NCBI GenBank assembly: GCA_051960855.1
Contig: JBQCDV010000156.1
Location: 1-35,084, forward strand
Source: JBQCDV01 sp051960855
GTDB taxonomy: Bacteria > Actinomycetota > Actinomycetes > JAJZTN01
DNA: 35,084 nucleotides
Direction: 5' to 3'
The translations under genes and the position numbers were made by a program. How positions within the stretch are numbered: position 1 is the stretch's first letter; every line of letters starts with the position of its first letter. Under the pieces are notes generated by a model. The model did not search any database, was not told the origin of the DNA, and saw only the letters and a list, made by a program, of their open reading frames with translations. Positions 21,936-30,035 of the stretch are shown here, one piece after another.

Positions 21936-23329
21936 TCCGCGCCTTCCCCCAGCAGCCGAGCCCGCGGCCCGGGGAGGACCTCGTCCTGCACGTCGCCACC
22001 GACGCGCCGCAGTTCCGCGTCGAGCTGTTCCGCTACCCCGACGGCCGGCACCCGGTGCTGCGCAGCGAATGGCTCGACGGCGAGGCGGCACCGTTGCACC
22101 TGCCGCACCACGACTGGCGGCGTTCGAATATCGGCCTGCACGGCGAGCAGCTCGAGGCGTGGCCCGCCTACCGCCTTCCGATTCCGGATGACTGCCCGTC
22201 TGCGGTCTACCTCGCGCACCTGGTCGAAGGTGACGGCACCGGCAACGACATCTCCGCCATTGACGCGAGCACCCCTGACTCTCGAACGGCGTCCGCCCTG
22301 GTGGCCCTGCGCCCTCGCGTGCCGGGTCGGCGGCGGATCCTCTACAAACTGCCGCTGTTGACCTGGCACGCCTACAACGTCGTCGACGGCAGCAGCTACG
22401 ACCCGTCAACGGGCGAGGGGCAGTGGTGCTTCTATTCGCCTGACTTCCCACTCGGCGCGACGCGGGAGGTCAACGTGCACCGACCCGGTGGCGGGACCGG
22501 GGGGCACCCCTACGACACCTTCAACTGGGACCCGTTCGACCCGACGCCCCGGCAGACCTTCGTCCACTGGGACGCGCCGTTCCTGACGTGGCTCGCGCGC
22601 GAAGGCTACGAGGTCGACGTGTGCACCGACCTCGACCTGCACCGCGAGGGGCTGTCGCTCCTCGAGCCCTACCGCGTGCTCGTGAGCGTCGGTCACGACG
22701 AGTACTGGAGCACGCCGATGCGGGCCGCCGTCGAGGACTTCGTTGCTGCGGGCGGCAATGCGGCCTTCTTCAGCGGCAACACCTGCTGGTGGCACGTCGA
22801 CTTCTCCGACGAGTGGACCTATCGTCGAACGACGCAGTGGGGGGCTGGCGTGGGCGAGCCGGAGGCGGCCTTCCTGGGCACCAGTTTCCGCAACGGCGGC
22901 GAGCGGGACCGCAACGAGGAGCCGGTGCCCGTCGGCTACCGCGTGCAGCATCCAAACCACTGGGTCTTCGACGGCACGGGTTTGCGTCACGGTGACGTTA
23001 TCGGAGCAGAGCAGTCGCTCGTCGGCTACGAGTGCGACGGCGCGCACTTCGACCGCGACGCCTGGCAGGCCTCGGGCGTGGCCAGCGCGTCGGGACGCGA
23101 CGGGACGCCGCAAGGGTTCACGATCCTGGGGGTCGGCGATGTCAGCGCGTGGCGGCTGCGCGAGGGCAACGGAGCGGCAACGATGGGCCTGCTGGAAAAG
23201 CAGGGTGCGGGAGTCGTCTTCAGCGCCGGCACGACCGACTGGCCCCGCGTGCTCGCGGCGGGGGATCCCTTGGTGGAGCGGATCACTCGCAATGTCCTCG
23301 ACCGGCTCTCCGAAGGGCCATCCGACTGA
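21932..23329 (+). CDS. N,N-dimethylformamidase large-subunit-like protein
   Basis: A 465-residue protein related to the C-terminal domain of the N,N-dimethylformamidase beta subunit. The recognisable core is FLTWLAREGYEVDVCTDLDLH, VSVGHDEYWSTPMRAAVEDF and GGNAAFFSGNTCWWHV; a beta-rich N-terminal part (HVATDAPQFRVELFRYPD, HDWRRSNIGLHG) precedes it. True dimethylformamidases are iron amidases with a small partner subunit; no partner gene is seen, and most single-gene relatives have unknown substrates. GTG 21932 gives a start just before IRAFPQQPSPRPGEDL; upstream in-frame GTGs exist but encode unlikely sequence. A VOC gene follows. Confidence 0.8.
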   Translation: MIRAFPQQPSPRPGEDLVLHVATDAPQFRVELFRYPDGRHPVLRSEWLDGEAAPLHLPHHDWRRSNIGLHGEQLEAWPAYRLPIPDDCPSAVYLAHLVEGDGTGNDISAIDASTPDSRTASALVALRPRVPGRRRILYKLPLLTWHAYNVVDGSSYDPSTGEGQWCFYSPDFPLGATREVNVHRPGGGTGGHPYDTFNWDPFDPTPRQTFVHWDAPFLTWLAREGYEVDVCTDLDLHREGLSLLEPYRVLVSVGHDEYWSTPMRAAVEDFVAAGGNAAFFSGNTCWWHVDFSDEWTYRRTTQWGAGVGEPEAAFLGTSFRNGGERDRNEEPVPVGYRVQHPNHWVFDGTGLRHGDVIGAEQSLVGYECDGAHFDRDAWQASGVASASGRDGTPQGFTILGVGDVSAWRLREGNGAATMGLLEKQGAGVVFSAGTTDWPRVLAAGDPLVERITRNVLDRLSEGPSD

Positions 23330-23353
23330 GCCGCTCGCTGGCAGGATGACCCG

Positions 23354-23746
23354 ATGCAGATGAAGCTCGAGCTGGTGCCTGTTCCCGTCACCGATGTGGA
23401 TCGGGCCAAGGCGTTCTACGTCGACAAGCTCGGCTTTTGCGCTGACGTGGACGTGCAGCCGACGCCCGGAGTCCGCGTCGTGCAGCTGACGCCGCCAGGT
23501 TCCGCATGCTCGATCGGGTTCGGCACGGGGCTGGACGCGTATGCCGGTGAGCCCGGCTCGCTGCGCGCCCTGCACCTTGTGGTCGAGGACATCGAGGCTG
23601 CGCGGGCCGACCTCGCCGCTCGAGGCGTGGACATCGGCGAGGTGACGGATGTCGGCGGCGGCGTCCGCTACGCCGGCTTCAGCGACCCTGATGGCAACGG
23701 CTGGACGCTGCAGGAGATGGCGTGGCGCACGGGGGACGCCTACTAG
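23354..23746 (+). CDS. VOC (glyoxalase/bleomycin resistance) family protein
   Basis: A 130-residue vicinal-oxygen-chelate protein with two beta-alpha-beta-beta-beta modules: LVPVPVTDVDRAKAFYVDKLGF at the start and LHLVVEDIEAARADLAARGVDI in the second half, ending FSDPDGNGWTLQEM with the usual metal-ligand Glu. Members open or isomerise small molecules or bind drugs; the exact reaction is not evident. ATG 23354 lies six bases after CAGGAT (23342-23347), a leaderless promoter layout. It converges on the carbamoyltransferase gene. Confidence 0.9.
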   Translation: MQMKLELVPVPVTDVDRAKAFYVDKLGFCADVDVQPTPGVRVVQLTPPGSACSIGFGTGLDAYAGEPGSLRALHLVVEDIEAARADLAARGVDIGEVTDVGGGVRYAGFSDPDGNGWTLQEMAWRTGDAY

Positions 23747-23767
23747 CGGCGCCGCCGTGCGGGGATG

Positions 23768-25501
23768 TCAGCTGCCGCCCTCGCCATCCGGCGACGGGCC
23801 AGCCTTGCGGTCGCGGTTGGGCAGCTCTGGCTCGTTGACCTTCCGGATCAGGTAGGGCGGCATCGCCATCGCGTGCATCCCGGTCTCGCGCAGGGTCTTC
23901 AGGGAGTCCTGCGGCACCTCGGTCAACGGGTCGCCCGGACCGTTGAGCGAGGTGTTGATGAGCACCGGGCAGCCGGTGCGCTCGTAGAAGGCTGTCATGA
24001 GCCGGTGCAGGAACGGCGTGTGCACCGGCTCCACCGTCTGCAGCCGCGCGGTGTTGTCCACGTGGGTGATGCCGGGCAGCTCGGCGCGGTACTCCGGTCG
24101 GACCTCGGCGGCGTACTGCATGAACGGTGCGGGGCGGTCGACGTCGAAGATGCGCTGCGCGTGGTCGGACAGCACGAGCGGTGCCAGAGGTCGGAACCAC
24201 TCGCGGCCCTTGACCTTGAAGTTGATGTAGTCCTGCATGCCCGGGTGCCGGGCGTCGCCGATGATGCTGCGGTTGCCCAGCGCTCGCGGCCCCGACTCGC
24301 TGCGGCCCTGGTGGATGGCGACCACGCGCCCCGACTCCAGCAGCTCGGCCATAGCGTCGGCCAGTGCCTGCGGGTCGTCGAAGCGCTCGACGTGGTAGTC
24401 CTCACCGAGGGACTGCACTGCCGCGTCGACGGCGGCCGGATCGGTCTCTGGCCCGAGGAAGTCGTCCTCCCACCGGAAGTCGCTCGTCTGTCCGAGCACG
24501 TCGATCAGGCCGTAGAGGGCGCAGCCGACGGCTGTGCCGCCGTCGTGGGGGCTCGGCGGGATGAAGACGCGCTGGTAGGGCGACTCCGCGATGAGCATGC
24601 CGTTGGCGGAGCAGTTCAGCCCGCAGCCGCCGGCGAAGACGAGGTCGTCCAGTCCCGTCTGGTCCTTCAGCCAGGTGACGAGCTGCATCAGCGCGACCTC
24701 GAAGGCCTGCTGCCCAGCGGCGGCGAGGTCGGCCGCGTCCTGGAAGCTGCCGCTGCCGTCGACGAAGTGGGTGTAGCGGTCCTTCTCCTCGAAGTGCTTG
24801 ACCCACTCGTCGGGGATGAAGACCTCGTGGCCCTTCACCTCGAGGGGCGGCAGGCCGAGCTTGTCGGGGTCGCCGAAGGGCGCGAGCCCCATCACCTTGC
24901 CCTCGTTGCCCTCGCCCTCCGGCCAGATCATCCGGGTGAGCAGGTAGTAGAAGCAACCCAGGCCCACCGGCCGCGCCCAGTCCCCGTCCCAGAGCTGCTT
25001 GGCCAGGCACTCGACCTTGCCGCGCTCACAGCGGTAGAAGCTGCTGACCTCCAGCAGGTCCTGGTCGGTGCCCTCGGGCAGGTCGACGCGCTCGGTCAGG
25101 TCGCGCACGCGGCTGCCCTGGGCGTCGACGACGATGCCGGCGGCGACATCGAAGGGAGAGGGGTAGAAGGCGCTGTACAGGTGGGTCAGATGGTGGCTGA
25201 CCTGCACGATGCGGGCGTCGGGCGTGAGGTTGAAGACCCGCCTCACCTCGTCGTGGTACGCCTCGAGCTGCGACTGCTCGTCATCCGACGACCAACCCTC
25301 GACGACCAGGTCCACAGGCTCGTCGAACCACGGCATCCGGTCCTTGTAAAACCTCTCCAGGTCTCCGAGCCGTCCCCAGTGGTGCTTGCGCCGGGTGATC
25401 CGCTCCTTCTGCAGGCTGTACATGGTCGAACCGCCTCGCGTGACGGCGACGGAGCCGTCCTGCGTGCGGTTGATGCCGACGACGAGCGGGCCGGTCTGCA
25501 T
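23768..25501 (-). CDS. NodU/CmcH-family carbamoyltransferase
   Basis: A 577-residue O-carbamoyltransferase, which makes carbamoyl-AMP from carbamoyl phosphate and ATP and passes it to a hydroxyl group. The N-terminal Kae1-like domain (~1-350) has the metal-binding VSHHLTHLYSAF (101-112, His103/104/107) and GGCGLNCSANG (291-301). The C-terminal domain (~368-555) has GRSESGPRALGNRSI (399-413), GREWFRPLAP and the terminal LINTSLN. Relatives act in Nod factor and antibiotic synthesis, but no biosynthetic cluster is visible around it. ATG 25501 is fixed by AGGAGG seven bases before it. Three tandem 12-bp repeats lie just upstream. Confidence 0.9.
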   Translation of the reverse strand: MQTGPLVVGINRTQDGSVAVTRGGSTMYSLQKERITRRKHHWGRLGDLERFYKDRMPWFDEPVDLVVEGWSSDDEQSQLEAYHDEVRRVFNLTPDARIVQVSHHLTHLYSAFYPSPFDVAAGIVVDAQGSRVRDLTERVDLPEGTDQDLLEVSSFYRCERGKVECLAKQLWDGDWARPVGLGCFYYLLTRMIWPEGEGNEGKVMGLAPFGDPDKLGLPPLEVKGHEVFIPDEWVKHFEEKDRYTHFVDGSGSFQDAADLAAAGQQAFEVALMQLVTWLKDQTGLDDLVFAGGCGLNCSANGMLIAESPYQRVFIPPSPHDGGTAVGCALYGLIDVLGQTSDFRWEDDFLGPETDPAAVDAAVQSLGEDYHVERFDDPQALADAMAELLESGRVVAIHQGRSESGPRALGNRSIIGDARHPGMQDYINFKVKGREWFRPLAPLVLSDHAQRIFDVDRPAPFMQYAAEVRPEYRAELPGITHVDNTARLQTVEPVHTPFLHRLMTAFYERTGCPVLINTSLNGPGDPLTEVPQDSLKTLRETGMHAMAMPPYLIRKVNEPELPNRDRKAGPSPDGEGGS

Positions 25502-25515
25502 CGGGGCGCCTCCTG

Positions 25516-25551
25516 GATCATTTCGACGATCATTTCGACGATCATTTCGAC
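25516..25551 (-). repeat. Three exact 12-bp tandem repeats upstream of the carbamoyltransferase
   Basis: GATCATTTCGAC is repeated three times without mismatch at 25516-25527, 25528-25539 and 25540-25551 (GTCGAAATGATC on the coding strand). The array ends immediately upstream of the AGGAGG ribosome-binding site of the carbamoyltransferase. It is less GC-rich than its surroundings. Exact phasing suggests either a cooperative protein-binding array (a 12-bp period is close to one helix turn) or a leader RNA element; the rest of the gap to 25717 shows nothing clear. Confidence 0.8.
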
Positions 25552-25717
25552 ACGTCACTTCGGCGGATCACGTCAGCGCGGGCTGGGCGGGTCCGTCGTG
25601 CGCCCCCTGCCCGTGATCTCCCGCCTCATGCATCCGAATCCGGGCACTTTCGCGGCGGCCCGGAGTGTGCAGACGGGGCCACGGACCCCTCAAGAGCCGG
25701 TGTCGCCTCGCCGATGA

Positions 25718-26311
25718 GTGGTCGTGGTGTCGGTGTCTGCGATCGTGGCCGTGGCGCTCGCCGTCGCGGCCGCCCTCGGAGCCGCGGTGGTGCTCCTGCT
25801 GCAGGCCCGACGCCAGGTGCGGGTCCTGCGCGACGACCTGTCGGTGGCTCGCCGGACCTGCCAGACCCTGATGGCCGCAGCGGTCCGCGACGAGGCGACT
25901 GGTCTGCTCACCGAGCGGGGTCTGCCCCTGCTTGCCACGCCACTGCTGCAGCTTGCGCGCCGCCAGACCCAGCCCGGCTACCTCATCCGCGTCGCCGTCA
26001 CCGGTGCCACCGTCGAGCAGGGTCCCGAGCCTGCCGTCGCGCTGCTCGCCCGGCTCCTGCAGGACTGCGTCCGTGGCACCGACGTGGTCGCCAGGACGCG
26101 GCCCGACGAGCTCTGCGTCGTCGGGGCGGGCTCGGGCATCTCCCCCGAGGAGCTCGAACGGCGCCTGCGCTTCCGGCTGCTCGCGGCGTCGGCGCCGCAG
26201 GTGGCGGTGGTGGGCGACCTGGAGGTCACGGGCTCGATCATCGAGCCCTGGGATGAGGTCGACGTCGTCGAGGTCCTCGCACGGGTCCGGAGGCTCGAAC
26301 GCCGCCCGTGA
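25718..26311 (+). CDS. Membrane-anchored degenerate GGDEF-like protein
   Basis: A 197-residue protein with one N-terminal membrane helix (VSVSAIVAVALAVAAALGAAVVLLL), a short coil (RRQVRVLRDDLSVARRTCQ) and a C-terminal domain that resembles a diguanylate-cyclase fold. The segment DEATGLLTERGLPLLATPL matches the DxLTGLxNR start of GGDEF domains, but the catalytic GGDEF is replaced by RTRPDELCVVGAG, so it should not make cyclic di-GMP. It may bind a nucleotide or act as a scaffold. The start is ambiguous among GTG 25718, 25724 and 25727. It lies upstream of the leuS leader. Confidence 0.7.
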   Translation: MVVVSVSAIVAVALAVAAALGAAVVLLLQARRQVRVLRDDLSVARRTCQTLMAAAVRDEATGLLTERGLPLLATPLLQLARRQTQPGYLIRVAVTGATVEQGPEPAVALLARLLQDCVRGTDVVARTRPDELCVVGAGSGISPEELERRLRFRLLAASAPQVAVVGDLEVTGSIIEPWDEVDVVEVLARVRRLERRP

Positions 26312-26346
26312 CGCCGGCGGCGCCTGCTCGTGCGCGGGGTGTGCGC

Positions 26347-26456
26347 TATCCTGCGAGCGTGCTGAAGCGGACCCTCCTTACCGGGCCGCGCTGACCCAGA
26401 TCGACGTCAGCGCGGCAATCCCTCGTGCGGCCACTGGCCAGCGCGGGGGTTTTTTT
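26347..26456 (+). promoter_or_regulatory. leuS leader: promoter, pause hairpin and attenuator terminator
   Basis: TATCCT (26347-26352) is a -10 box six bases before the leader-peptide GTG. Region 1 GCCGCGCTGAC (26385-26395), covering the leader stop, pairs perfectly with region 2 GTCAGCGCGGC (26406-26416). Region 3 CCCTCGTGC GGCC (26420-26432) pairs with region 4 GGCC A GCGCGGGGG (26436-26449), 13 bp with G-U pairs and one bulge, followed by seven Ts (26450-26456): an intrinsic terminator. As the alternative, GTCAG/GGC of region 2 can pair with GCC/CTGGC of region 3. Stalling at the leader Leu codons would favour that antiterminator and turn leuS on when charged tRNA-Leu is scarce. Confidence 0.8.
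26359..26394 (+). CDS. leuS leader peptide
   Basis: A GTG six bases after a -10 box opens an 11-codon frame, VLKRTLLTGPR, ending in TGA inside the first attenuator stem. Three of the ten codons after the start are leucine (CTG, CTC, CTT), with CTC-CTT adjacent; CTT is rare in this GC-rich genome, so the pair is a sensitive stall site. It has no Shine-Dalgarno and should be translated from a leaderless transcript. Its function is to sense leucyl-tRNA rather than to make a product. Confidence 0.75.
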   Translation: MLKRTLLTGPR

Positions 26457-26510
26457 CTGGTTTTTTCATGCCCGCCAGCCAGCCGCCTCGCGAGGAAGAG
26501 AAGACGCCCG

Positions 26511-29024
26511 ATGAGTGCCGATCCGATCACTGAGTCGAGTCCTGCGAACGAGTCGAACGAGCCGGAGGCCTACGACGTCGCGGCCATGCAGGAGAAGTGG
26601 CTGCGGGTGTGGGATGAGCTACAGCCCTTCCGCAGCGGCCAGCCGGGCGACGATCGGCCCAAGAAGTACATCCTCGACATGTTCCCGTACCCCTCTGGCG
26701 ATCTGCACATGGGGCACGCCGAGGCCTACGCGCTCGGCGACGTCGTCGCGCGCTACTGGATGCAGCGCGGCTTCGATGTCATGCACCCGATCGGCTGGGA
26801 CGCCTTCGGGCTGCCTGCGGAGGGGGCCGCGATCAAGCGCGGGATCGACCCGCGGGTGTGGACCTACGAGAACATCGCGCAGCAGAAAGCGTCAATGCGA
26901 CGCTATGCCTGCTCCTTCGACTGGGACCGGGTCCTCAACACGTGTGACCCGGAGTACTACAGGTGGAACCAGTGGCTGTTCCTGAAGCTGTACGAGAAGG
27001 GGCTGGCCTACCGCAAGCCGTCCCAGGTCAACTGGTGCCCGTTCGACCAGACCGTCCTGGCCAACGAGCAGGTCGTCGGCGGCAGGTGCGAGCGATGCGA
27101 CACCCCGGTCACGAAGAAGAAGCTGACGCAGTGGTACTTCAAGATCACTGACTACGCCGACCGGCTGCTCGATGACATGTCGCAGCTGCAGGGCAGCTGG
27201 CCCGACAAGGTCCTGACGATGCAGCGCAACTGGATCGGTCGCTCGCGGGGCGCCGACGTGAAGTTCGTCATCGAGGGTCGCGACGAGCCCGTCACGATCT
27301 ACACCACGCGACCAGACACCCTGTTCGGGGCCACCTTCTTCGTCGTCGCCGCCGACAGCGACCTCGCCGCGGAGCTGGCTGCGGGCGCCAGCGCGCAGGT
27401 GCAGCAGGCGTTCGACGGCTATCTGGAGCAGGTCCGCGCCACGAGCGAGATCGACCGGCTGAGCACCGACCGGGAGAAGACCGGCGTCTTCCTCGAGCGC
27501 TACGCCGTCAACCCCGTGAACGGCGAACGGCTGCCCATCTACGCCGCCGACTACGTCCTGGCCGACTACGGGCACGGCGCCATCATGGCCGTGCCCGCCC
27601 ACGACCAGCGCGACCTGGACTTCGCCCGTGCGTTCGGCCTGCCGGTGCGGGTGGTCGTCGACACGGGCGAGACGGACCCCGCGGAGACGGGGGTCGCGAC
27701 CGCTGGCGATGGGAAGCTGGTCAACTCCGGTCCCCTGGACGGGCTGGGCAAGACCGAGGCCATCGACCGCATCATCGCGATCCTGCGCGAGCGGGGTCTG
27801 GGAGACGAGGCCGTCAACTACCGGCTGCGCGACTGGCTGATCTCGCGTCAGCGCTACTGGGGCACTCCGATCCCGATCGTCCACTGCGCGTCGTGTGGCG
27901 AGGTCCCGGTGCCGGAGGACCAGCTGCCGGTGCGGCTGCCCGACGTCGAGGGCCTGGACCTCACGCCGAAGGGGACCTCCCCCCTGGGTGCGGCCAGCGA
28001 CTGGGTCAACGTCGAGTGCCCGACGTGCGGCGGTCCCGCCACCCGGGACGCCGACACGATGGACACCTTCGTCGACTCGTCCTGGTACTACCTGCGCTTC
28101 TGCTCGCCGCACCGTGACGACGTCGCGTTCGACACCGACGCCGTTCGGCAGTGGATGCCGGTCGACCAGTACGTCGGCGGGGTGACGCACGCGATCCTGC
28201 ACCTGCTCTACAGCCGGTTCATCACCAAGGTGCTGCACGACCTGGGCTACCTCGACTTCGTCGAGCCCTTCACGCGACTGCTCAACCAGGGCATGGTCGT
28301 CATGGGTGGCTCGGCGATGAGCAAGTCGCGCGGCAACCTGGTCCGGCTGTCCGACGAGCTGGCGCAGCACGGCGTCGACGCCATCCGGCTGACGATGGTC
28401 TTCGCGGGGCCGCCGGAGGATGACATCGACTGGGCCGACGTCTCGGCCTCCGGGTCGGCGAAGTTCCTCGCCCGCGCGTGGCGGCTGTCCGGCGAGGTGC
28501 AGGCACCCGTCGGCGCCGACCCGACGGCCGGCGCCCCGACCCTGCGGCGCGCGCCCCACCACGCCGTCGATGAGGCGACCAGGGCAGTCGAGATGTTCCG
28601 CTTCAACGTGGCGGTCGCCCGTGTGATGGAGCTGGTCAACGCAACTCGCAAGGCGATCGATAGCGGCTGCGGGGCCGGCGACCCCGCCGTTCGCGAGGCG
28701 GTCGAGGCAGTCGCCGTCATCCTCAGTCTCTTCGCGCCCTACACCGCCGAGGACATGTGGGCGAAGCTGGGCCACCAGCCGAGCGTCGCCCACGCCGGCT
28801 GGCCGACTGTCGACCCCGCGCTGCTCGTGGAGGACTCGGTGACCTGCGTCGTCCAGGTCGCCGGCAAGGTGCGCGACCGGCTGGAGGTCAGCCCCGGCAT
28901 CGCCGAGGACGAGCTGCGCGAGCGGGCGCTGGCGACCGAGGGCGTGCGACGTGCGCTTGAGGGACGAGAGGTGCGCACGGTCGTCGTTCGGGCCCCGAAG
29001 CTCGTCAACGTCGTTCCGGCCTGA
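26511..29024 (+). CDS. leuS: Leucyl-tRNA synthetase
   Basis: Charges tRNA-Leu with leucine. The 837-residue class I synthetase has the HIGH motif as HMGH (residues 66-69, in YPSGDLHMGHAEAY) and KMSKS as AMSKS (602-606); the Ala form is, as far as I recall, usual in actinobacterial enzymes. The CP1 editing domain is present, with YTTRPDTLFGATF and DYGHGAIMAVPAHDQRD, so mischarged products can be hydrolysed. Zinc-type cysteine pairs occur in CERCDTP and in CASCGE/CPTCGG. An anticodon-binding helical domain and a C-terminal domain complete it. ATG 26511 follows GAGGAAGAG. It is controlled by the attenuator immediately upstream. Confidence 0.97.
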   Translation: MSADPITESSPANESNEPEAYDVAAMQEKWLRVWDELQPFRSGQPGDDRPKKYILDMFPYPSGDLHMGHAEAYALGDVVARYWMQRGFDVMHPIGWDAFGLPAEGAAIKRGIDPRVWTYENIAQQKASMRRYACSFDWDRVLNTCDPEYYRWNQWLFLKLYEKGLAYRKPSQVNWCPFDQTVLANEQVVGGRCERCDTPVTKKKLTQWYFKITDYADRLLDDMSQLQGSWPDKVLTMQRNWIGRSRGADVKFVIEGRDEPVTIYTTRPDTLFGATFFVVAADSDLAAELAAGASAQVQQAFDGYLEQVRATSEIDRLSTDREKTGVFLERYAVNPVNGERLPIYAADYVLADYGHGAIMAVPAHDQRDLDFARAFGLPVRVVVDTGETDPAETGVATAGDGKLVNSGPLDGLGKTEAIDRIIAILRERGLGDEAVNYRLRDWLISRQRYWGTPIPIVHCASCGEVPVPEDQLPVRLPDVEGLDLTPKGTSPLGAASDWVNVECPTCGGPATRDADTMDTFVDSSWYYLRFCSPHRDDVAFDTDAVRQWMPVDQYVGGVTHAILHLLYSRFITKVLHDLGYLDFVEPFTRLLNQGMVVMGGSAMSKSRGNLVRLSDELAQHGVDAIRLTMVFAGPPEDDIDWADVSASGSAKFLARAWRLSGEVQAPVGADPTAGAPTLRRAPHHAVDEATRAVEMFRFNVAVARVMELVNATRKAIDSGCGAGDPAVREAVEAVAVILSLFAPYTAEDMWAKLGHQPSVAHAGWPTVDPALLVEDSVTCVVQVAGKVRDRLEVSPGIAEDELRERALATEGVRRALEGREVRTVVVRAPKLVNVVPA

Positions 29025-29036
29025 GGCTTCCGACAA

Positions 29037-29068
29037 CTTCCGCCCCCACCAGCTGGTGGGGGCGGAAG
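29037..29068 (+). terminator. Long perfect palindrome after leuS
   Basis: The 16-base arm at 29037-29052 is followed directly by its exact complement at 29053-29068 (core CCACCAGCTGGTGG), 12 nt after the leuS stop. No U-run follows, which is common for actinobacterial hairpin terminators. It may terminate or protect the leuS message before the separate degV promoter. Confidence 0.6.
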
Positions 29069-29117
29069 GCGGGCGAGCTGCACGGCCCTGCCGTGGGCGT
29101 GGGCTACGTTGGCGCGC

Positions 29118-29972
29118 ATGCCCGGAGTCGCGGTCGTCACCGACTCCACCGCCTGCCTGACCGACGAGGAAGCCCACGACTGGGGCGTGATCGTCGTGCC
29201 GCTGCACGTGGACGGGCCGGAGGAGTCGCTACTCGACACCCCTTCTCACCGCGATGAGCTGGTCGCGATGCTGCGGCGACCGGACCCCCTGCACACGAGC
29301 CGTCCCAGTCCCGTCGCGTTCGCCGACGCCTACCGGGCGGCTGTCGAGGCTGGTGCCGACGGAATCGTCTCCGGCCACCTGTCGGCGGACATGTCGGGCA
29401 CCTGGGCCTCGGCCGCGCTCGCGGCACGGGACTGTCCGGTGCCGGTGCGGGTTGTCGACTCCCGGACGATGGGGGCGGGGCTGGGGACCGCCGTCCGTGA
29501 CGCCGCCGCGCGCGCGGCCGCCGGTGCCGGCGTGGAGGAGGTGTCGGAGACGCTGCGGGCGCGGGCGCGGTCGAGCGTCTCGTACTTCCTCGTGGAGTCC
29601 CTCGAGCCACTGCGCCGCGGGGGGCGCATCGGCGCGGCCGCCAGCCTCGTCGGCGGTGCCCTCTCGGTCCGGCCCATCCTCGGCCTCGTCGACGGGCGCG
29701 TGGTCCCCGTGGAGCGACTGCGGACGGGTCGGTGGGCACTCAACCGCCTGCTCGAGCGAGTCAGCGGGGAGATCGGCGCGAGCAGCGAGGTCGTCGTGCA
29801 CCACCTCGACGTTCCCGAGCGTGCCGAGGAGGTGCGCGAGCGCCTGGTGGCCGCCCTGGCCCCGAACGTCGCTGTCCCGCCGGTGCGGGTCCGCGAGATC
29901 TCCGCGGCGATCGGGGTCCACGTCGGGGTGGGCGTCCTCGGGATTGTCTGGGTCCCTCCGGCCTCCACCTGA
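29118..29972 (+). CDS. DegV family fatty-acid-binding protein
   Basis: A 284-residue DegV protein, homologous to FakB subunits that present fatty acids to the FakA kinase. It begins VAVVTDSTACLTDEEA, then has the lipid-pocket segments DPLHTSRPSPVAFADAY, GHLSADMSGTWASA, VVDSRTMGAGLG and the ESLEPLRRGGRIGAAASL helix, then LSVRPILGLVDGRVVPVERLRT. No fakA gene is seen here. ATG 29118 lies seven bases after TACGTT (29105-29110), again a leaderless layout; the upstream TTG is less likely. The position between leuS and comEA is frequent in actinobacteria. Confidence 0.93.
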   Translation: MPGVAVVTDSTACLTDEEAHDWGVIVVPLHVDGPEESLLDTPSHRDELVAMLRRPDPLHTSRPSPVAFADAYRAAVEAGADGIVSGHLSADMSGTWASAALAARDCPVPVRVVDSRTMGAGLGTAVRDAAARAAAGAGVEEVSETLRARARSSVSYFLVESLEPLRRGGRIGAAASLVGGALSVRPILGLVDGRVVPVERLRTGRWALNRLLERVSGEIGASSEVVVHHLDVPERAEEVRERLVAALAPNVAVPPVRVREISAAIGVHVGVGVLGIVWVPPAST

Positions 29973-30035
29973 GCCCAGCAGGGACGTGGTGCGCGCCTGC
30001 CGTCCCCTCTGCCTCCACAGCCGGTCGCTGACGAC

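Noticed and set aside
17725..25560. Prophage, insertion sequence or genomic island borders
   Set aside because: No transposase, integrase or terminal inverted repeats were seen, and no tRNA-derived direct repeat matches the tRNA-Ala 3' end in the window.
23765..25717. 650-residue plus-strand frame opposite the carbamoyltransferase
   Set aside because: It is antisense to a gene with intact catalytic motifs in both domains. The plus-frame protein is Val/Asp/Glu/Arg repetitive without any fold signature.
26359..26456. T-box riboswitch before leuS
   Set aside because: The T-box consensus and a specifier loop are absent. A translated Leu-rich frame with a pause stem and terminator explains the region better.
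26892..29207. 771-residue minus-strand frame opposite leuS
   Set aside because: Antisense to leuS, extends through the terminator palindrome into degV, and lacks recognisable motifs.
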